Of a DNA stretch of 64,000 nucleotides, positions 18,715-29,638 are shown in pieces (positions within the stretch are counted from its first letter, which is position 1; the number at the start of each line of letters is the position of its first letter). The notes below the pieces were generated by a model. It saw only the letters and a program-made list of their open reading frames with translations. It was not told the DNA's origin and ran no database searches. The translations under genes were made by a program, and so were the position numbers. Source of the DNA: an uncultured Caryophanales bacterium (GTDB taxonomy: Bacteria > Bacillota_I > Bacilli_A > RFN20 > CAG-826); NCBI GenBank assembly GCA_947302535.1, contig CAMYVX010000001.1:1-64000 (forward strand). Direction: 5' to 3'.

Positions 18715-19871
18715 TGAAATATGATTTTGACGATTTGGCTTCAAGAAAAAATAGCTCATCTTATAAATGGGACTATAAAGAAAAAGCCCTTCCTATGTGG
18801 GTTGCGGATATGGACTTCAAGAGTCCTGATTTTATTTATGAATCGCTTAAGGAACGTTTAGATATTCGTGCTTATGGCTATACTTTTGTGGATGAAGAAT
18901 TCTATTCTTCTATCACTAAATGGTGGTTAAACCGTCACCAAGTTTCTTTTAAAAGAGACTGGATGATTTATTCTTCTGGAATCGTAGCCGCTATTTCTTC
19001 TATGGTGAGAAGTTTAACTAAAGAAGGAGATAATGTACTTGTTATTTCTCCAGTTTATAACATCTTCTTTAACTCCATTCTTAATAACAAAAGAAAGGCC
19101 GTTGAGTATCAACTTGAATATAAGAATAACGAGTATCATATCGACTTTTCTAAGTTAGAAAAAACTATTGTTGACAATGATATTAGGTTATTAATCTTCT
19201 GTAATCCACAAAACCCAACAGGGAACATTTGGAATAAAGAAGAAATTAAAAAGATTGGAGAATTAGCTAGAGAATATAACTTTTTAGTTATTTCTGATGA
19301 AATCCACTGCGATATCACTGATCCAAATTATTCATATACTCCATTCATTTCTATTAAAGAAAATGAGGATATTTCTATTACCTGTATCTCATCCGCTAAA
19401 GTATTTAATCTTGCCGGCTTACAAGCCTCTTGTTTAGTGATACCAAATAAAGAAATTAGAGATAAAGTTAATCGCGGACTTAATAACGATGAAGTTGCCG
19501 AGCCTAATTTCTTCTCTATCGCTGCAAATATTGCGGCTTTTAAGCAAGGCGAAGAATACGTTAATCAATTAAATGAATATATCTATCATAATAAGCAATA
19601 TCTCTATTCTTTTATCAAAGATAAATTACCAAAATTAAAAGTAGTGGAAGCCCACAGTTTATATTTAGTTTGGGTTGATATTTCTTTCTATTCTCAAGAT
19701 AGTGTTTCTTTTACTAACGACTTATTTAATAAGACTGGTTTATTCGTTAGTGAAGGTAATGAATATCACGGTAACGGACATGGTTTTATTAGAATCAACG
19801 TTGCTACGAGTTTAGAAAATATAAAAGAAGGATGTAATCGTTTGTTTGACTACATCCAATCTCTTAAATAA
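18714..19871 (+). CDS. MalY/PatB-family PLP aminotransferase (cystathionine beta-lyase-like)
   Basis: YDFDDLASRKNSSSYKWDYKEKALPMWVADMDF, NPQNPTGNIW, SDEIHCDI. Confidence 0.93.
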   Translation: MKYDFDDLASRKNSSSYKWDYKEKALPMWVADMDFKSPDFIYESLKERLDIRAYGYTFVDEEFYSSITKWWLNRHQVSFKRDWMIYSSGIVAAISSMVRSLTKEGDNVLVISPVYNIFFNSILNNKRKAVEYQLEYKNNEYHIDFSKLEKTIVDNDIRLLIFCNPQNPTGNIWNKEEIKKIGELAREYNFLVISDEIHCDITDPNYSYTPFISIKENEDISITCISSAKVFNLAGLQASCLVIPNKEIRDKVNRGLNNDEVAEPNFFSIAANIAAFKQGEEYVNQLNEYIYHNKQYLYSFIKDKLPKLKVVEAHSLYLVWVDISFYSQDSVSFTNDLFNKTGLFVSEGNEYHGNGHGFIRINVATSLENIKEGCNRLFDYIQSLK

Positions 19872-20585
19872 TTATTTATTTTTCTTAGTAAATATTAGTT
19901 CAGGTTTTTGAATACTGACTTTATAATCATCAGGAACTGATTCAGTTAAAAAGACGTTAGAACCAATAACAACATTATTACCAATAACAACATCCCCTCC
20001 TAATATAGTCGCATTCGCGTATATGGTAACGTGAGAGCCAATCGTGGGATGTCTTTTTATTCCCTTCATCTTTTGGCCTTTGCTTAGCGATAAGGCACCA
20101 AGGGTAACGCCTTGATAGATTTTAACGTTTTTACCAATAACGCTTGTTTCACCAATAACAACACCAGTTCCATGGTCTATGAAGAATGGGGTAGCAATAG
20201 TAGCGCCTGGATGGATATCAATACCGGTGATTTTATGAGCTTCTTCACTAATAATACGAGCGGTAACTCTATATCCTAATTTATATAATAAATTAGATAT
20301 ACGGTAATAGATAATAGCTTTATAGCCAGGGTAGCAAGCAATAATTTCTTCTTTACTTTCCGCTGCTGGATCGCTTTCAAGGAAGAAAGATAAATCTTTA
20401 TCTAATTCTTTTTTAACTTCACAGAGCGAAGAGATAAAACAATCAGCGTTTTCTTCTTTTTGACAAATGATTTTAAGGAAAGATTCTTTTAATTCTTCTT
20501 TCTTTAAACAATCACAAAATAGATAAGTTTCAACCTTATCAAAGAATTCGATTAAAGATTTTTTATCAAAGCATGTGTTAATCAT
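19872..20585 (-). CDS. cysE: Serine O-acetyltransferase
   Basis: Left-handed beta-helix: [50 protein letters not shown]. Confidence 0.93.
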   Translation of the reverse strand: MINTCFDKKSLIEFFDKVETYLFCDCLKKEELKESFLKIICQKEENADCFISSLCEVKKELDKDLSFFLESDPAAESKEEIIACYPGYKAIIYYRISNLLYKLGYRVTARIISEEAHKITGIDIHPGATIATPFFIDHGTGVVIGETSVIGKNVKIYQGVTLGALSLSKGQKMKGIKRHPTIGSHVTIYANATILGGDVVIGNNVVIGSNVFLTESVPDDYKVSIQKPELIFTKKNK

Positions 20586-20586
20586 C

Positions 20587-21783
20587 TTAATATTTCTCTT
20601 GAACAAATTTTTGGAATTCTAATGCATCATCAAGATTTTTGAATCTTGCAAAGAAGAATTCTTTACCCATAGCTTTCGCAATTCCATCTGGATAATAATC
20701 GTGAAGTCTAATTAAATCTTGATATTTATCAAAGACCTCTTGAGTGCTATGAACGTAGTGGAATCTATCCTTTCTCGCTACAGAGATAGCAATATAATGA
20801 TCTCTATTTAAATCCACAGTGGTGGAGTCATTAACAATAACATCCGCATAGATATCATAATATGAAGCATCTAGTGCGGTAGCGAGTAAATCAGGAGTGT
20901 AGCCTCCAGGAGAGCGCATATTAACTTCTAAAGCAATAATATCGCCACTTTTGCCTAATCCTGGTCTATCTTTTGTTAAAACAAAGAATTCGATGTGGAA
21001 ACATCTTTTTCTAATACCAAAGGAAGCGACAACCTTTTCTCCCATTTTTCTAAACTTCGCTGGCATATCTGCTTTCGCATAATAATAGACATCCATGTCA
21101 TTATTCACAACTTCAGCGATAGGAGTGGGGAAGGTTTCATTAAAGGCAACAATAACTTTGCTCTTGCTATCACAAATACCGTCAAAAGAAGTGATATAGC
21201 CTTCTAAGAACTCTTCCATAATGTATTGAGTATCAGGATGAGTGTTATGGAAATACACTAAGTCATCATGATTGTTAATACGATATGTCGCATTCGCTCC
21301 CACACCGTTATCGGGTTTAGCGAATACTGGATAACCAACTAAATCAATAAATTTCTCTGATTCTTCTAAAGAAGAAACTAAATGATATCTAGCAACTTTT
21401 ACTCCAGCTTTTTCAAAATAAGCTTTCATTTTGCTTTTATATTTGATCTTCTCCATTTCTTCAGGAAGAGTAGAAGTATTAATACCTAGATATGCACGTA
21501 GCTCCGCATCTTTTTCGAGCCAGAACTCATTATTAGACTCAACATAATCGATATGGCCATATTTGTTTCTTAAATAATCTAAAGTATTTTTCATCCAATC
21601 AAGATTGGCCATATTGGAGACATAACAATATTCAGTTAAGTTCTCTTTTAACTCTTGATTAAGTACTTCATAAGGTTCGTCCCCAATACCAAGGACAGTG
21701 ACGCCTTTATTACGTAAGGATCTTACGAAATGGGAGTACATTGATGGAAAATTAGGTGAAATAAATACAAAATTCATGTACAT
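20587..21783 (-). CDS. ATP-grasp family carboxylate-amine ligase-like protein
   Basis: [57 protein letters not shown]. Confidence 0.88.
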   Translation of the reverse strand: MYMNFVFISPNFPSMYSHFVRSLRNKGVTVLGIGDEPYEVLNQELKENLTEYCYVSNMANLDWMKNTLDYLRNKYGHIDYVESNNEFWLEKDAELRAYLGINTSTLPEEMEKIKYKSKMKAYFEKAGVKVARYHLVSSLEESEKFIDLVGYPVFAKPDNGVGANATYRINNHDDLVYFHNTHPDTQYIMEEFLEGYITSFDGICDSKSKVIVAFNETFPTPIAEVVNNDMDVYYYAKADMPAKFRKMGEKVVASFGIRKRCFHIEFFVLTKDRPGLGKSGDIIALEVNMRSPGGYTPDLLATALDASYYDIYADVIVNDSTTVDLNRDHYIAISVARKDRFHYVHSTQEVFDKYQDLIRLHDYYPDGIAKAMGKEFFFARFKNLDDALEFQKFVQEKY

Positions 21784-21874
21784 AATTTAAAACTAATTCA
21801 TACAAAAAAACAAGTTATTACATTATATCTTTATATGATATAGTGTAGGTAATAAGCGAAATAAGGAGAAAAAT

Positions 21875-22249
21875 ATGTCCCAAAAATTTTATCGTTGCCC
21901 TATATGTGGAAAGATTATTGCTATGGTGGAAGAAAGAGCTACACCAACGATTTGCTGTGGTGAAGTAATGGAAGAAATTATTCCTAACACTTCCGATGGC
22001 GCGGCGGAAAAACACGTTCCAGTTTATAAAGTTGAAGGTAATTTAGTTCATGTTGAAGTTGGTAGTGTCATTCACCCAATGACTGAGCCTCATTATATTG
22101 AGTGGATTTCTATTCAAACAAATAAAGGCAATCAACGTAAAGTCTTAAAACCGACTGATGAACCAAAGGCTGACTTTATGTTATTACCAGGAGAAAAAGT
22201 GGAAGCAGTTTATGCGTACTGCAACCTCCATTCACTTTTTAAAGCATAA
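21875..22249 (+). CDS. Desulfoferrodoxin-family superoxide reductase
   Basis: YRCPICGKII...TICCGEVMEEI, EKHVPVYKVEGNLVHVEVGSVIHPMTEPHYIEWI, YCNLHSLFKA. Confidence 0.95.
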   Translation: MSQKFYRCPICGKIIAMVEERATPTICCGEVMEEIIPNTSDGAAEKHVPVYKVEGNLVHVEVGSVIHPMTEPHYIEWISIQTNKGNQRKVLKPTDEPKADFMLLPGEKVEAVYAYCNLHSLFKA

Positions 22250-22532
22250 AACTTTTTCTTTTGTTTTATTGTTCGTTTTAACTACTTAACTATAAGTTTA
22301 GTTTATAAAAAAGTATGAAAACAGCTCACTTTTGTGGGCTTTTTCTTATAAAGTCGAGTGCTTTTATTACTTTTTAACTGAACTCTTATACTACATTAAT
22401 CAATCTATTTTTTAAGTGGACAAAAAGAAGATTTTGACAGTGTAAAACTTTTTGCTAATTTTTCTTTTTTTAATTTATTAAATTAGATAATATATATGCA
22501 CACTGTTTTTCTAAATAGTGGTTTATATCATT

Positions 22533-22556
22533 AAAAACATCAAGTGCGATGTTTTT
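22533..22556 (+). terminator. Terminator/attenuator hairpin in the nrdD leader
   Basis: AAAAACATC-aagtgc-GATGTTTTT immediately upstream of the nrdD SD. Confidence 0.55.
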
Positions 22557-22583
22557 CTATCACCTATATAAGGAGAGCTTTTT

Positions 22584-24953
22584 ATGCTAAGAGTAAGGAA
22601 AAGAGATGACTCTCTCGAAGAGTTTAATATCGCTAAAATTGAAAGTGCGATAGAAAGAGCGTTTATTGCGGAACACAAGTTCTACAATCGTGACATCATC
22701 CAGATGTTAGCGCTCAGAGTGACTGCGGATTTCAATTCTAAAGTCAAAGATGAAGCTGTCGGAGTGGAAGACATTCAAGACAGTGTGGAAATTGTATTAA
22801 TTCAAGCTGGATATATCGATGTCGCTAGAAGCTATATCGTTTACCGTAAACAACATAAAAACTTAAGAGAATTAAAATCCACAAATATTGATTATAAAAA
22901 CGTTATCAATAACTATTTAAAGATTAACGACTGGCGTGTTAAAGAAAACTCTACAGTTACTTATTCCGTCGGTGGTTTGATTTTATCAAACTCTGGTGCG
23001 GTGACTGCGAACTATTGGTTAAGCGAAGTCTATGATCAAGAAATCGCTAATGCGCATAGAAATGCGGATATTCATATCCATGATTTATCTATGCTTACAG
23101 GCTACTGCGCTGGTTGGTCTTTAAAACAATTAATTCAAGAAGGTTTAGGCGGAGTTCCTGGAAAGATTACCTCTTCCCCAGCCGCTCACTTATCAACACT
23201 TTGTAACCAAATGGTAAACTTCTTAGGTATTATGCAAAATGAATGGGCGGGCGCGCAAGCCTTCTCCTCTTTTGATACCTATTTAGCTCCATTTGTAAAG
23301 GCTGATGGATTAACTTATAAACAAGTGAAACAATGTATTCAATCATTTGTTTATGGTGTTAATACACCATCTAGATGGGGTACACAAGCACCATTTAGTA
23401 ATATTACCTTAGATTGGGTAGTTCCAAACGATATGGCGGAACTTAACTGTATTGTCGGTGGTAAAGAAATGCCATTCAAATATAAAGACTGCGTTGAAGA
23501 AATGGCGATGGTCAATAAAGCCTTCATTGAAATCATGATTGAAGGCGATGCGAATGGTCGTGGATTCCAATACCCAATCCCAACATATTCCATCACTCGT
23601 ACATTTGACTGGAGTGAAACCGAGAATAATAAATTATTATTCACAATGACCGCGAAATACGGTACACCATATTTCTCTAACTATGTTAATTCCGATATGG
23701 AACCAACTGACGTTAGAAGTATGTGCTGCCGTTTAAGACTTGATTTACGTGAATTACGTAAAAAGTCTGGTGGCTTCTTTGGTAGTGGTGAATCTACTGG
23801 TTCTATCGGCGTTGTGACTATTAATATGCCAAGAATTGCCTTCTTAGCGACCGATGAAGCTGATTTCTATGCTCGTTTAGATAGAATCATGGATTTATCT
23901 GCCCGTTCACTTAAAATCAAAAGAGACACAATTACCGCTTTACTTGAAGCGGGATTATATCCATATACCAAACGTTATTTAGGAACATTCAATAACCACT
24001 TCTCCACAATTGGACTAGTGGGCATGAATGAAGCTTGCTTAAATGCGAGATGGATTAGAAAAGATTTAACTGATCCACAAGCTATCCAATTCACTAAAGA
24101 TGTCTTAAATCATATGAGAGAAAGACTCTCTGATTACCAAGAATTATATGGTGATTTATATAACTTAGAAGCTACTCCTGCAGAATCTACTGCCTTCCGT
24201 TTAGCGAAACACGATAAAGAAAAATATCCAAATATCATTACTGCTAGTGAGAATGGTCACACTCCTTATTACACCAATTCTTCTCACTTGCCAGTGGGCT
24301 ATACTGATGATATTTTCAAGGCTTTAGATATTCAAGATGGTTTACAAACCCTCTATACCAGTGGCACGGTTTTCCATACCTTCTTAGGACAAAAATTACC
24401 ATCTTGGAAATCTTGTATGAATTTAGTCAGAAAAATCGCAGAAAACTATCATATTCCATATTACACAATGTCTCCTACATACTCTGTATGTAAAGACCAT
24501 GGATATTTAGACGGCGAACAAGAAGTTTGTCCATATTGTGGTAGCAGAACTGAAGTCTATTCTCGTATTACTGGCTACTATAGACCAGTACAAAACTGGA
24601 ATGATGGTAAGAGTGAAGAATTCGCGATGAGAAAAGAATACGTTCCTGAAACCTCTGTTTTAACTCATGGAGAAGCGTGTCACTTAAAAGACGCTCCTGA
24701 TACAAAGGTAAAACCTTTACTTCAAGAAACATTACTCTTCGCCACTAAAACATGCCCTAACTGCAAAATGGCAAAAATGTTACTTGATAAAGCTGGAATT
24801 AAATATGTTGTCGTGGATGCAGAAGAAAACGCTGATAAGACAAAAGAATTCCATATCACTAAAGCACCAACATTAATCGTGCCTAATAGTGAAGATTATG
24901 ATGTTTATGAAAATGCCTCAAACATCAAAGGATATATAGAAAGTATTCATTAA
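22584..24953 (+). CDS. nrdD: Anaerobic ribonucleoside-triphosphate reductase with C-terminal redoxin domain
   Basis: ATP-cone N-terminus; CPYCGSRTEVYSRITGYYRPV glycyl-radical/Zn region; C-terminal LLFATKTCPNCKMAKMLLDKAGIKYVVVDAEEN...APTLIVP. Confidence 0.95.
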   Translation: MLRVRKRDDSLEEFNIAKIESAIERAFIAEHKFYNRDIIQMLALRVTADFNSKVKDEAVGVEDIQDSVEIVLIQAGYIDVARSYIVYRKQHKNLRELKSTNIDYKNVINNYLKINDWRVKENSTVTYSVGGLILSNSGAVTANYWLSEVYDQEIANAHRNADIHIHDLSMLTGYCAGWSLKQLIQEGLGGVPGKITSSPAAHLSTLCNQMVNFLGIMQNEWAGAQAFSSFDTYLAPFVKADGLTYKQVKQCIQSFVYGVNTPSRWGTQAPFSNITLDWVVPNDMAELNCIVGGKEMPFKYKDCVEEMAMVNKAFIEIMIEGDANGRGFQYPIPTYSITRTFDWSETENNKLLFTMTAKYGTPYFSNYVNSDMEPTDVRSMCCRLRLDLRELRKKSGGFFGSGESTGSIGVVTINMPRIAFLATDEADFYARLDRIMDLSARSLKIKRDTITALLEAGLYPYTKRYLGTFNNHFSTIGLVGMNEACLNARWIRKDLTDPQAIQFTKDVLNHMRERLSDYQELYGDLYNLEATPAESTAFRLAKHDKEKYPNIITASENGHTPYYTNSSHLPVGYTDDIFKALDIQDGLQTLYTSGTVFHTFLGQKLPSWKSCMNLVRKIAENYHIPYYTMSPTYSVCKDHGYLDGEQEVCPYCGSRTEVYSRITGYYRPVQNWNDGKSEEFAMRKEYVPETSVLTHGEACHLKDAPDTKVKPLLQETLLFATKTCPNCKMAKMLLDKAGIKYVVVDAEENADKTKEFHITKAPTLIVPNSEDYDVYENASNIKGYIESIH

Positions 24954-24955
24954 TA

Positions 24956-25858
24956 ATGATTTACGATTTAATTATCATCGGTGGTGGTCCCTCAGGGATG
25001 ACCGCCGCTTTATATGCTTTAAGAAATAATCGTTCCGTCCTTATTCTAGAAAAGGAAAATTTTGGTGGGCAAATTGCTAATTCTCCACGAGTGGAGAACT
25101 TCCCAACCATTATGGAAATTTCTGGTAGCGAACTTTCTGATAGATTATTCACCCAAATTACCGAATTAGGCGCGGAATTTGAACTTGAAGAAGTCTTACA
25201 TATTGAAAAAGAAAATGACATTTTCCATATCAAGACTAATTATCATGAATATGAAAGTCGTACAGTCATCATCGCTACTGGAGTCACTCATCGCAAGATG
25301 AATCTTCCTGGTGAAGAGATATTCATTGGTAATGGCATCTCTTTCTGTGCAGTATGTGATGGACCATTTTATAAGGATAAAGAAGTTTGCTTAATTGGGG
25401 ACGCGAATACGGCGTTACAATATGCCTTGCTTTTAACACAATACTGCCCCAAAGTTCATATGTTCACTTTATTTGATAAATTATTCGCGGATCAAATCCT
25501 TATCGATAGAGTGAAGAATAACAATAAGATTGATATCACTTCTAATGTCGCTTTAATTAAATATCAAGGTGACAATAAACTTAAAGGATTAGTGTTTGAA
25601 AACACTAAAACGCATGAATTATTAGAAGTAATTACGGATAATGTCTTTATTTGTATTGGTCAACTTCCTCATAACGAAATATTCACTAACCTCGTGGATT
25701 TAGTTAAAGGCTATATCGTTGTTGATGAAAATATGATGAGTAAAACCCCAGGCTTATTCGCAGTAGGGGACTGCAGAAAAAAAGAAATCCGTCAACTCGT
25801 GACGGCGTGTAATGATGGAGCGATTGCCGCACTTGCGGCGAATAAGTATCTCTCTTAA
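24956..25858 (+). CDS. trxB: Thioredoxin reductase-like FAD/NAD(P) oxidoreductase
   Basis: IIGGGPSGMTAALYALRN, CAVCDGPFYKDKEV (CxxC), FAVGDCRKKEIRQLVTACNDG. Confidence 0.93.
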   Translation: MIYDLIIIGGGPSGMTAALYALRNNRSVLILEKENFGGQIANSPRVENFPTIMEISGSELSDRLFTQITELGAEFELEEVLHIEKENDIFHIKTNYHEYESRTVIIATGVTHRKMNLPGEEIFIGNGISFCAVCDGPFYKDKEVCLIGDANTALQYALLLTQYCPKVHMFTLFDKLFADQILIDRVKNNNKIDITSNVALIKYQGDNKLKGLVFENTKTHELLEVITDNVFICIGQLPHNEIFTNLVDLVKGYIVVDENMMSKTPGLFAVGDCRKKEIRQLVTACNDGAIAALAANKYLS

Positions 25859-26541
25859 TAGCCTCTTAGATAAACATTATTAACATAAGGTAGCAAGATA
25901 TTCTTAAAGTCTATCGCTACCTTTTTTTCTACTTCATGTAAACCTTTTTGAATTACTGTTTCTCTATCGACAAACTTTTGTAAATAGATTTTATCCGCAC
26001 CTTTAATTAATTCGCCTAATTCTTTAATGGATTTTTCATTATGAAATTCTTTCACTAAAGTAGTTCTAAATTCATATGACACTTTATTTTCTTTTAATAT
26101 AGCAATTGATCTTTTTAAGTTATCTTCATTAATCTTTAATACCCCACAGGTGACAGGATATAAATCTAAAGAATTCTTAATATCCATAGCGACATAATCT
26201 AAAAGATTATTATTAATTAAATCTAATAAGACATCTGGATTAGATCCATTTGTATCTAACTTGATTCTAAAACCTAATTCTTTTATCTCTATAATTCTTT
26301 CTTTTAATTCCTTCATTAAGGTGGGTTCGCCTCCTGAAATAACAACCGCGTCTAATAGGCCCACTCTAGTTTTTAAAAAAGAAATAATATCTTCAAAAGG
26401 AATATAAGTTTTACTTTCTAAGATCGATAAACCATTATGACAAAATGGACAACGGTAATTGCAAGTAGGCGTAAAAAGAATGCAAGAGACCATATCGTCA
26501 TAATCTAATAAAGACATTTTATCAATCGCCACAAATTCCAT
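25855..26541 (-). CDS. nrdG: Anaerobic RNR activating protein (radical SAM)
   Basis: PTCNYRCPFCHNG (CX3CX2C), VISGGEPTL; adjacent to nrdD. Confidence 0.92.
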   Translation of the reverse strand: MEFVAIDKMSLLDYDDMVSCILFTPTCNYRCPFCHNGLSILESKTYIPFEDIISFLKTRVGLLDAVVISGGEPTLMKELKERIIEIKELGFRIKLDTNGSNPDVLLDLINNNLLDYVAMDIKNSLDLYPVTCGVLKINEDNLKRSIAILKENKVSYEFRTTLVKEFHNEKSIKELGELIKGADKIYLQKFVDRETVIQKGLHEVEKKVAIDFKNILLPYVNNVYLRGY

Positions 26542-27036
26542 AGTGATATCATTTTAGCAAAACATTAATAATAAATTAATGAGAAAGTTATTAAGCACAA
26601 ATTAAAGCAAACTTCTATGTAACACGTGTTACAAACAAGTTTAGAGAAATAAATGTTTTTCTTAATACTTATGTATTAATAAATTTAATATCAAAACATC
26701 AAAAGAATTGGACGATGCTGAAAATGCACTAGTATCTTTAAATATTGCAGATTTACTCAGTAAACCTTTTAAAATTTCATCTGTTTTGACATTAAAAGTC
26801 GCAAGCGAAGGAAAGAATAAAACCATTCGCGAATATGAAGTTGATAAATACGAGTATAGGGCACGTAAGTATAAGGATTAGTGTTCTCTTTGGGAAATTA
26901 TCTAATCAAAGCGTATTTGATTATTAGAACCACAAATGTGGTTCTTTTTGTATCCAATATAATAACTATATTATTTAGAATCTAAACCATATAATTTCTT
27001 ATTTGCATTTATACATTATATGTATATAATTGAGCC

Positions 27037-27519
27037 ATGGAAAAGAAAACAAATATCTCATGGGATGAATATTTTATGGGTATGGCGGTCCTTTCTTCTT
27101 TAAGAAGTAAAGATCCAAATACTAAAGTTGGAGCGTGTATCGCCGATAACGAACACAAGGTTGTTTCTATTGGCTATAACGGCATGCCTCGTCATATTGA
27201 TGATGACTGCTTAAGCTGGAATAAAGGTGAAGGATTAGATAGTAAATATCTATATGTATGTCATGCTGAATTTAACGCTATTTTAAATACTAGAGATGGA
27301 ACCGCTTTAAGAGGTTGCACACTTTATGTCACATTATTCCCATGTAATGAATGTACAAAAGCTATTATTCAAACAGGAATTAAAGAAGTAGTGTACCTTG
27401 ATAATAAATATAAAGATACGATTACTACACAAGCTTCTTTAAAGATGTTAACACTCGCGGGAGTTAAAGTTAGACAATACACCGCGAACGTTCCTGATAT
27501 TAATTATCATGATAATTAA
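27037..27519 (+). CDS. Deoxycytidylate deaminase (ComEB-like)
   Basis: SKDPNTKVGACI, CHAEFNAILN, LFPCNECTKAIIQTGI. Confidence 0.95.
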   Translation: MEKKTNISWDEYFMGMAVLSSLRSKDPNTKVGACIADNEHKVVSIGYNGMPRHIDDDCLSWNKGEGLDSKYLYVCHAEFNAILNTRDGTALRGCTLYVTLFPCNECTKAIIQTGIKEVVYLDNKYKDTITTQASLKMLTLAGVKVRQYTANVPDINYHDN

Positions 27520-28294
27520 AGAATACGTAAAATATAAAAAAGAAGTATTAAAAGACGAGGTTTCTAAAATGATAAAGAAACCTCATTTAACTATTGTGCA
27601 ACTTAATGAAGACGCGGCTAGTAATGCCTATGTTAAAGGTAAGATTAAAGATGCTAGTGAATTAGGTATAGAAGCAGAACTAATTAAATTAGATGTAACA
27701 ACTAGCCAAGAAGAATTACTAGAAGTAATTGATAGATTAAATAAAGATAATAATGTCGATGGCTTTATTGTGCAAATGCCTTTGCCTAAAGGAATTGATG
27801 AAGAGACTATTAAATTAGCCATCTCTCCTAATAAGGATGTGGATGGATTTCATCCATTATCATCATTAAATCCATGTACCCCACAAGGAATCATGAATTA
27901 TTTGCATCATGAAAATATACCTTTATTAGGCAAGAATGCAGTAGTGTTAGGAAGAAGTAACATTGTTGGTAAACCCATGGCCAAGCTTCTTTTAAAAGAA
28001 AGCTGTAATGTTACTGTTTTACATAGTAAAACTACATTCGAAGATATGTACCGCTATATAGAGAATGCGGATATTATTGTCGTGGCGATTGGAAAAATGC
28101 ACTTCCTTGATAATCGTTTTAAATATAAACCAAGCGCGGTTATCGTTGATGTTGGTATCTCTAGAGATGAAAATGGTTTACATGGAGACGCTGTTCCTGA
28201 TCTTCCGGTAGCCTTACAAACCCCAGTTCCAGGAGGAGTGGGATTATTAACTAGATTAGCCTTGATGGAGAATCTATTAACAATAACTAGATAG
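27509..28294 (+). CDS. folD: Methylenetetrahydrofolate dehydrogenase/cyclohydrolase
   Basis: VGRSNIVGKPMAKLLL, QMPLPKGID, PVPGGVGLLTRLALMENLL. Confidence 0.97.
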   Translation: MIIKEYVKYKKEVLKDEVSKMIKKPHLTIVQLNEDAASNAYVKGKIKDASELGIEAELIKLDVTTSQEELLEVIDRLNKDNNVDGFIVQMPLPKGIDEETIKLAISPNKDVDGFHPLSSLNPCTPQGIMNYLHHENIPLLGKNAVVLGRSNIVGKPMAKLLLKESCNVTVLHSKTTFEDMYRYIENADIIVVAIGKMHFLDNRFKYKPSAVIVDVGISRDENGLHGDAVPDLPVALQTPVPGGVGLLTRLALMENLLTITR

Positions 28295-28341
28295 ATTTTT
28301 AATTATTTATTACGATGTAATAAAATAATACACATATTTAT

Positions 28342-28390
28342 ACAAACTAGACAGTGTCTAAATTATTACATTTTTAGTTTGTATTTTTTT
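28342..28390 (+). terminator. Terminator after folD
   Basis: ACAAACTA ... TAGTTTGT followed by a T run. Confidence 0.6.
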
Positions 28391-28419
28391 AATATTTTAC
28401 TCATAATGCAAATGTAAAA

Positions 28420-28526
28420 AATCGCAACCACGGGAATGGCTGCGATTGGGAATATGTTGAACATATCCAAGCCGGAGACATAGTAACATATTCCACTTTA
28501 ATATTCCATTAAAAGGAGGAATTGTT
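28420..28526 (+). promoter_or_regulatory. Structured 5' leader with alternative pairings
   Basis: AATCGCA-a-CCA(cgggaa)TGG-c-TGCGATT hairpin; GGAATATGTT can pair locally with AACATATCC or distally with AACATATTCC; CTTTAAT/ATTAAAAG hairpin abuts the SD AGGAGG. Confidence 0.5.
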
Positions 28527-29231
28527 ATGCCTGTCTATGAAAATGAGATTTACATTAAACTAATTAGGCCAGTCCCTGAAACGTGGCCCACAGATGTTTA
28601 TGGGATACCATTTATTAAAAAGAGCAATATTGATATTTCTGACATCAATAATGGTAAATGGCTAATTGGACTAAATAATGCAAATAGCAAAGATAAAAAT
28701 AAACTTAAAAAGATAGTCCATTCATTTAAGAATGATGATGAGATAAATCGTTTCTATAATAAACCTTATTTTATGTTGGAAAGATTATGCCCTTACTATT
28801 GCGTAGCGACATTTGATTTTAGTATGGATAAGAAAATGAAGAAAGCTCAAATAATAGACGCAACATTTAAGAATAGATGGTCTGGAGCATGGCTTCAAAT
28901 GAATGGACAGGAAAGAGTAATTGTAACTGTCGGTTGGGTTGAAGAAGATACTTACGATATTTGCTTTGCGGGTATTGAGGATGGAACAACCTTACTCATT
29001 TCCACACTCGGAATTATTAAAGATGGAGACTATAACCTATTTATAAAAGGTTATAAAGAGATGAGAAAAAGATTCCCATCCTCTCAAATAATATGTGTAG
29101 GCAATAGGCTTGAATGTATGGACGATGACATTTGTTATGTTTCTTATAAAGATAGTTTTGGAAATAGAGATAATTACCATGAAAAATGGCAATATCACTT
29201 TTTAAACTGGGAACTAAAGGAGGTGGAATAA
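28527..29231 (+). CDS. DUF4417 domain protein
   Basis: YCVATFDFSMDKKMKKAQIIDATFKNRWSGAWLQMNGQERVIVTVGWVEEDTYDICFAGIEDGTTLLISTLGI; SD aaaggagg. Confidence 0.8.
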   Translation: MPVYENEIYIKLIRPVPETWPTDVYGIPFIKKSNIDISDINNGKWLIGLNNANSKDKNKLKKIVHSFKNDDEINRFYNKPYFMLERLCPYYCVATFDFSMDKKMKKAQIIDATFKNRWSGAWLQMNGQERVIVTVGWVEEDTYDICFAGIEDGTTLLISTLGIIKDGDYNLFIKGYKEMRKRFPSSQIICVGNRLECMDDDICYVSYKDSFGNRDNYHEKWQYHFLNWELKEVE

Positions 29232-29233
29232 TT

Positions 29234-29638
29234 ATGTCTTCTAGAGGAGCTGTAATTTTAAACGGTCATTTTGGTACTGACGAATATCGCACTATTTATG
29301 TCACTGATAGCGGTGCTAAAATATTAGAGGGGAACGACAAAAAACATCATTCTTTACCAGATTATGCTCATACACCTAATTCAGTTTATGTAAAAATGAA
29401 ATATGATGGCGTAACGCTTCATGAAATGAGATTTTATGATGATGAAAGAAAACCAATTATTGAGATTGCCTATCACCCAGAACCAAAAATAAATAATGGG
29501 AGTAGGGGAGATATAGTTCATTTCCACATTTATCACGGATTAGATAGAGACGAACCTATTAGAATGGATGAGCATCCAGAAATTAAACAAAAATATGCTA
29601 AATATTTAAAGGAGTTTGGATTGTATGATTTATGCTGA
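29234..29638 (+). CDS. Uncharacterised protein resembling C-terminal regions of polymorphic toxins
   Basis: VTLHEMRFYDDERKPIIEIAYHPEPK...DIVHFHIYHG resembles the RFYDENGxxxLDIDYxxH...PHxH pattern; SD ggaggt. Confidence 0.5.
   Translation: MSSRGAVILNGHFGTDEYRTIYVTDSGAKILEGNDKKHHSLPDYAHTPNSVYVKMKYDGVTLHEMRFYDDERKPIIEIAYHPEPKINNGSRGDIVHFHIYHGLDRDEPIRMDEHPEIKQKYAKYLKEFGLYDLC

Noticed and set aside
26687-26881. Open frame NIKTSKELDDAENALVSLNIADLLSKPFKISSVLTLKVASEGKNKTIREYEVDKYEYRARKYKD*
   Set aside because: No ATG/GTG/TTG start or SD; possibly a decayed gene but not supportable as a CDS.
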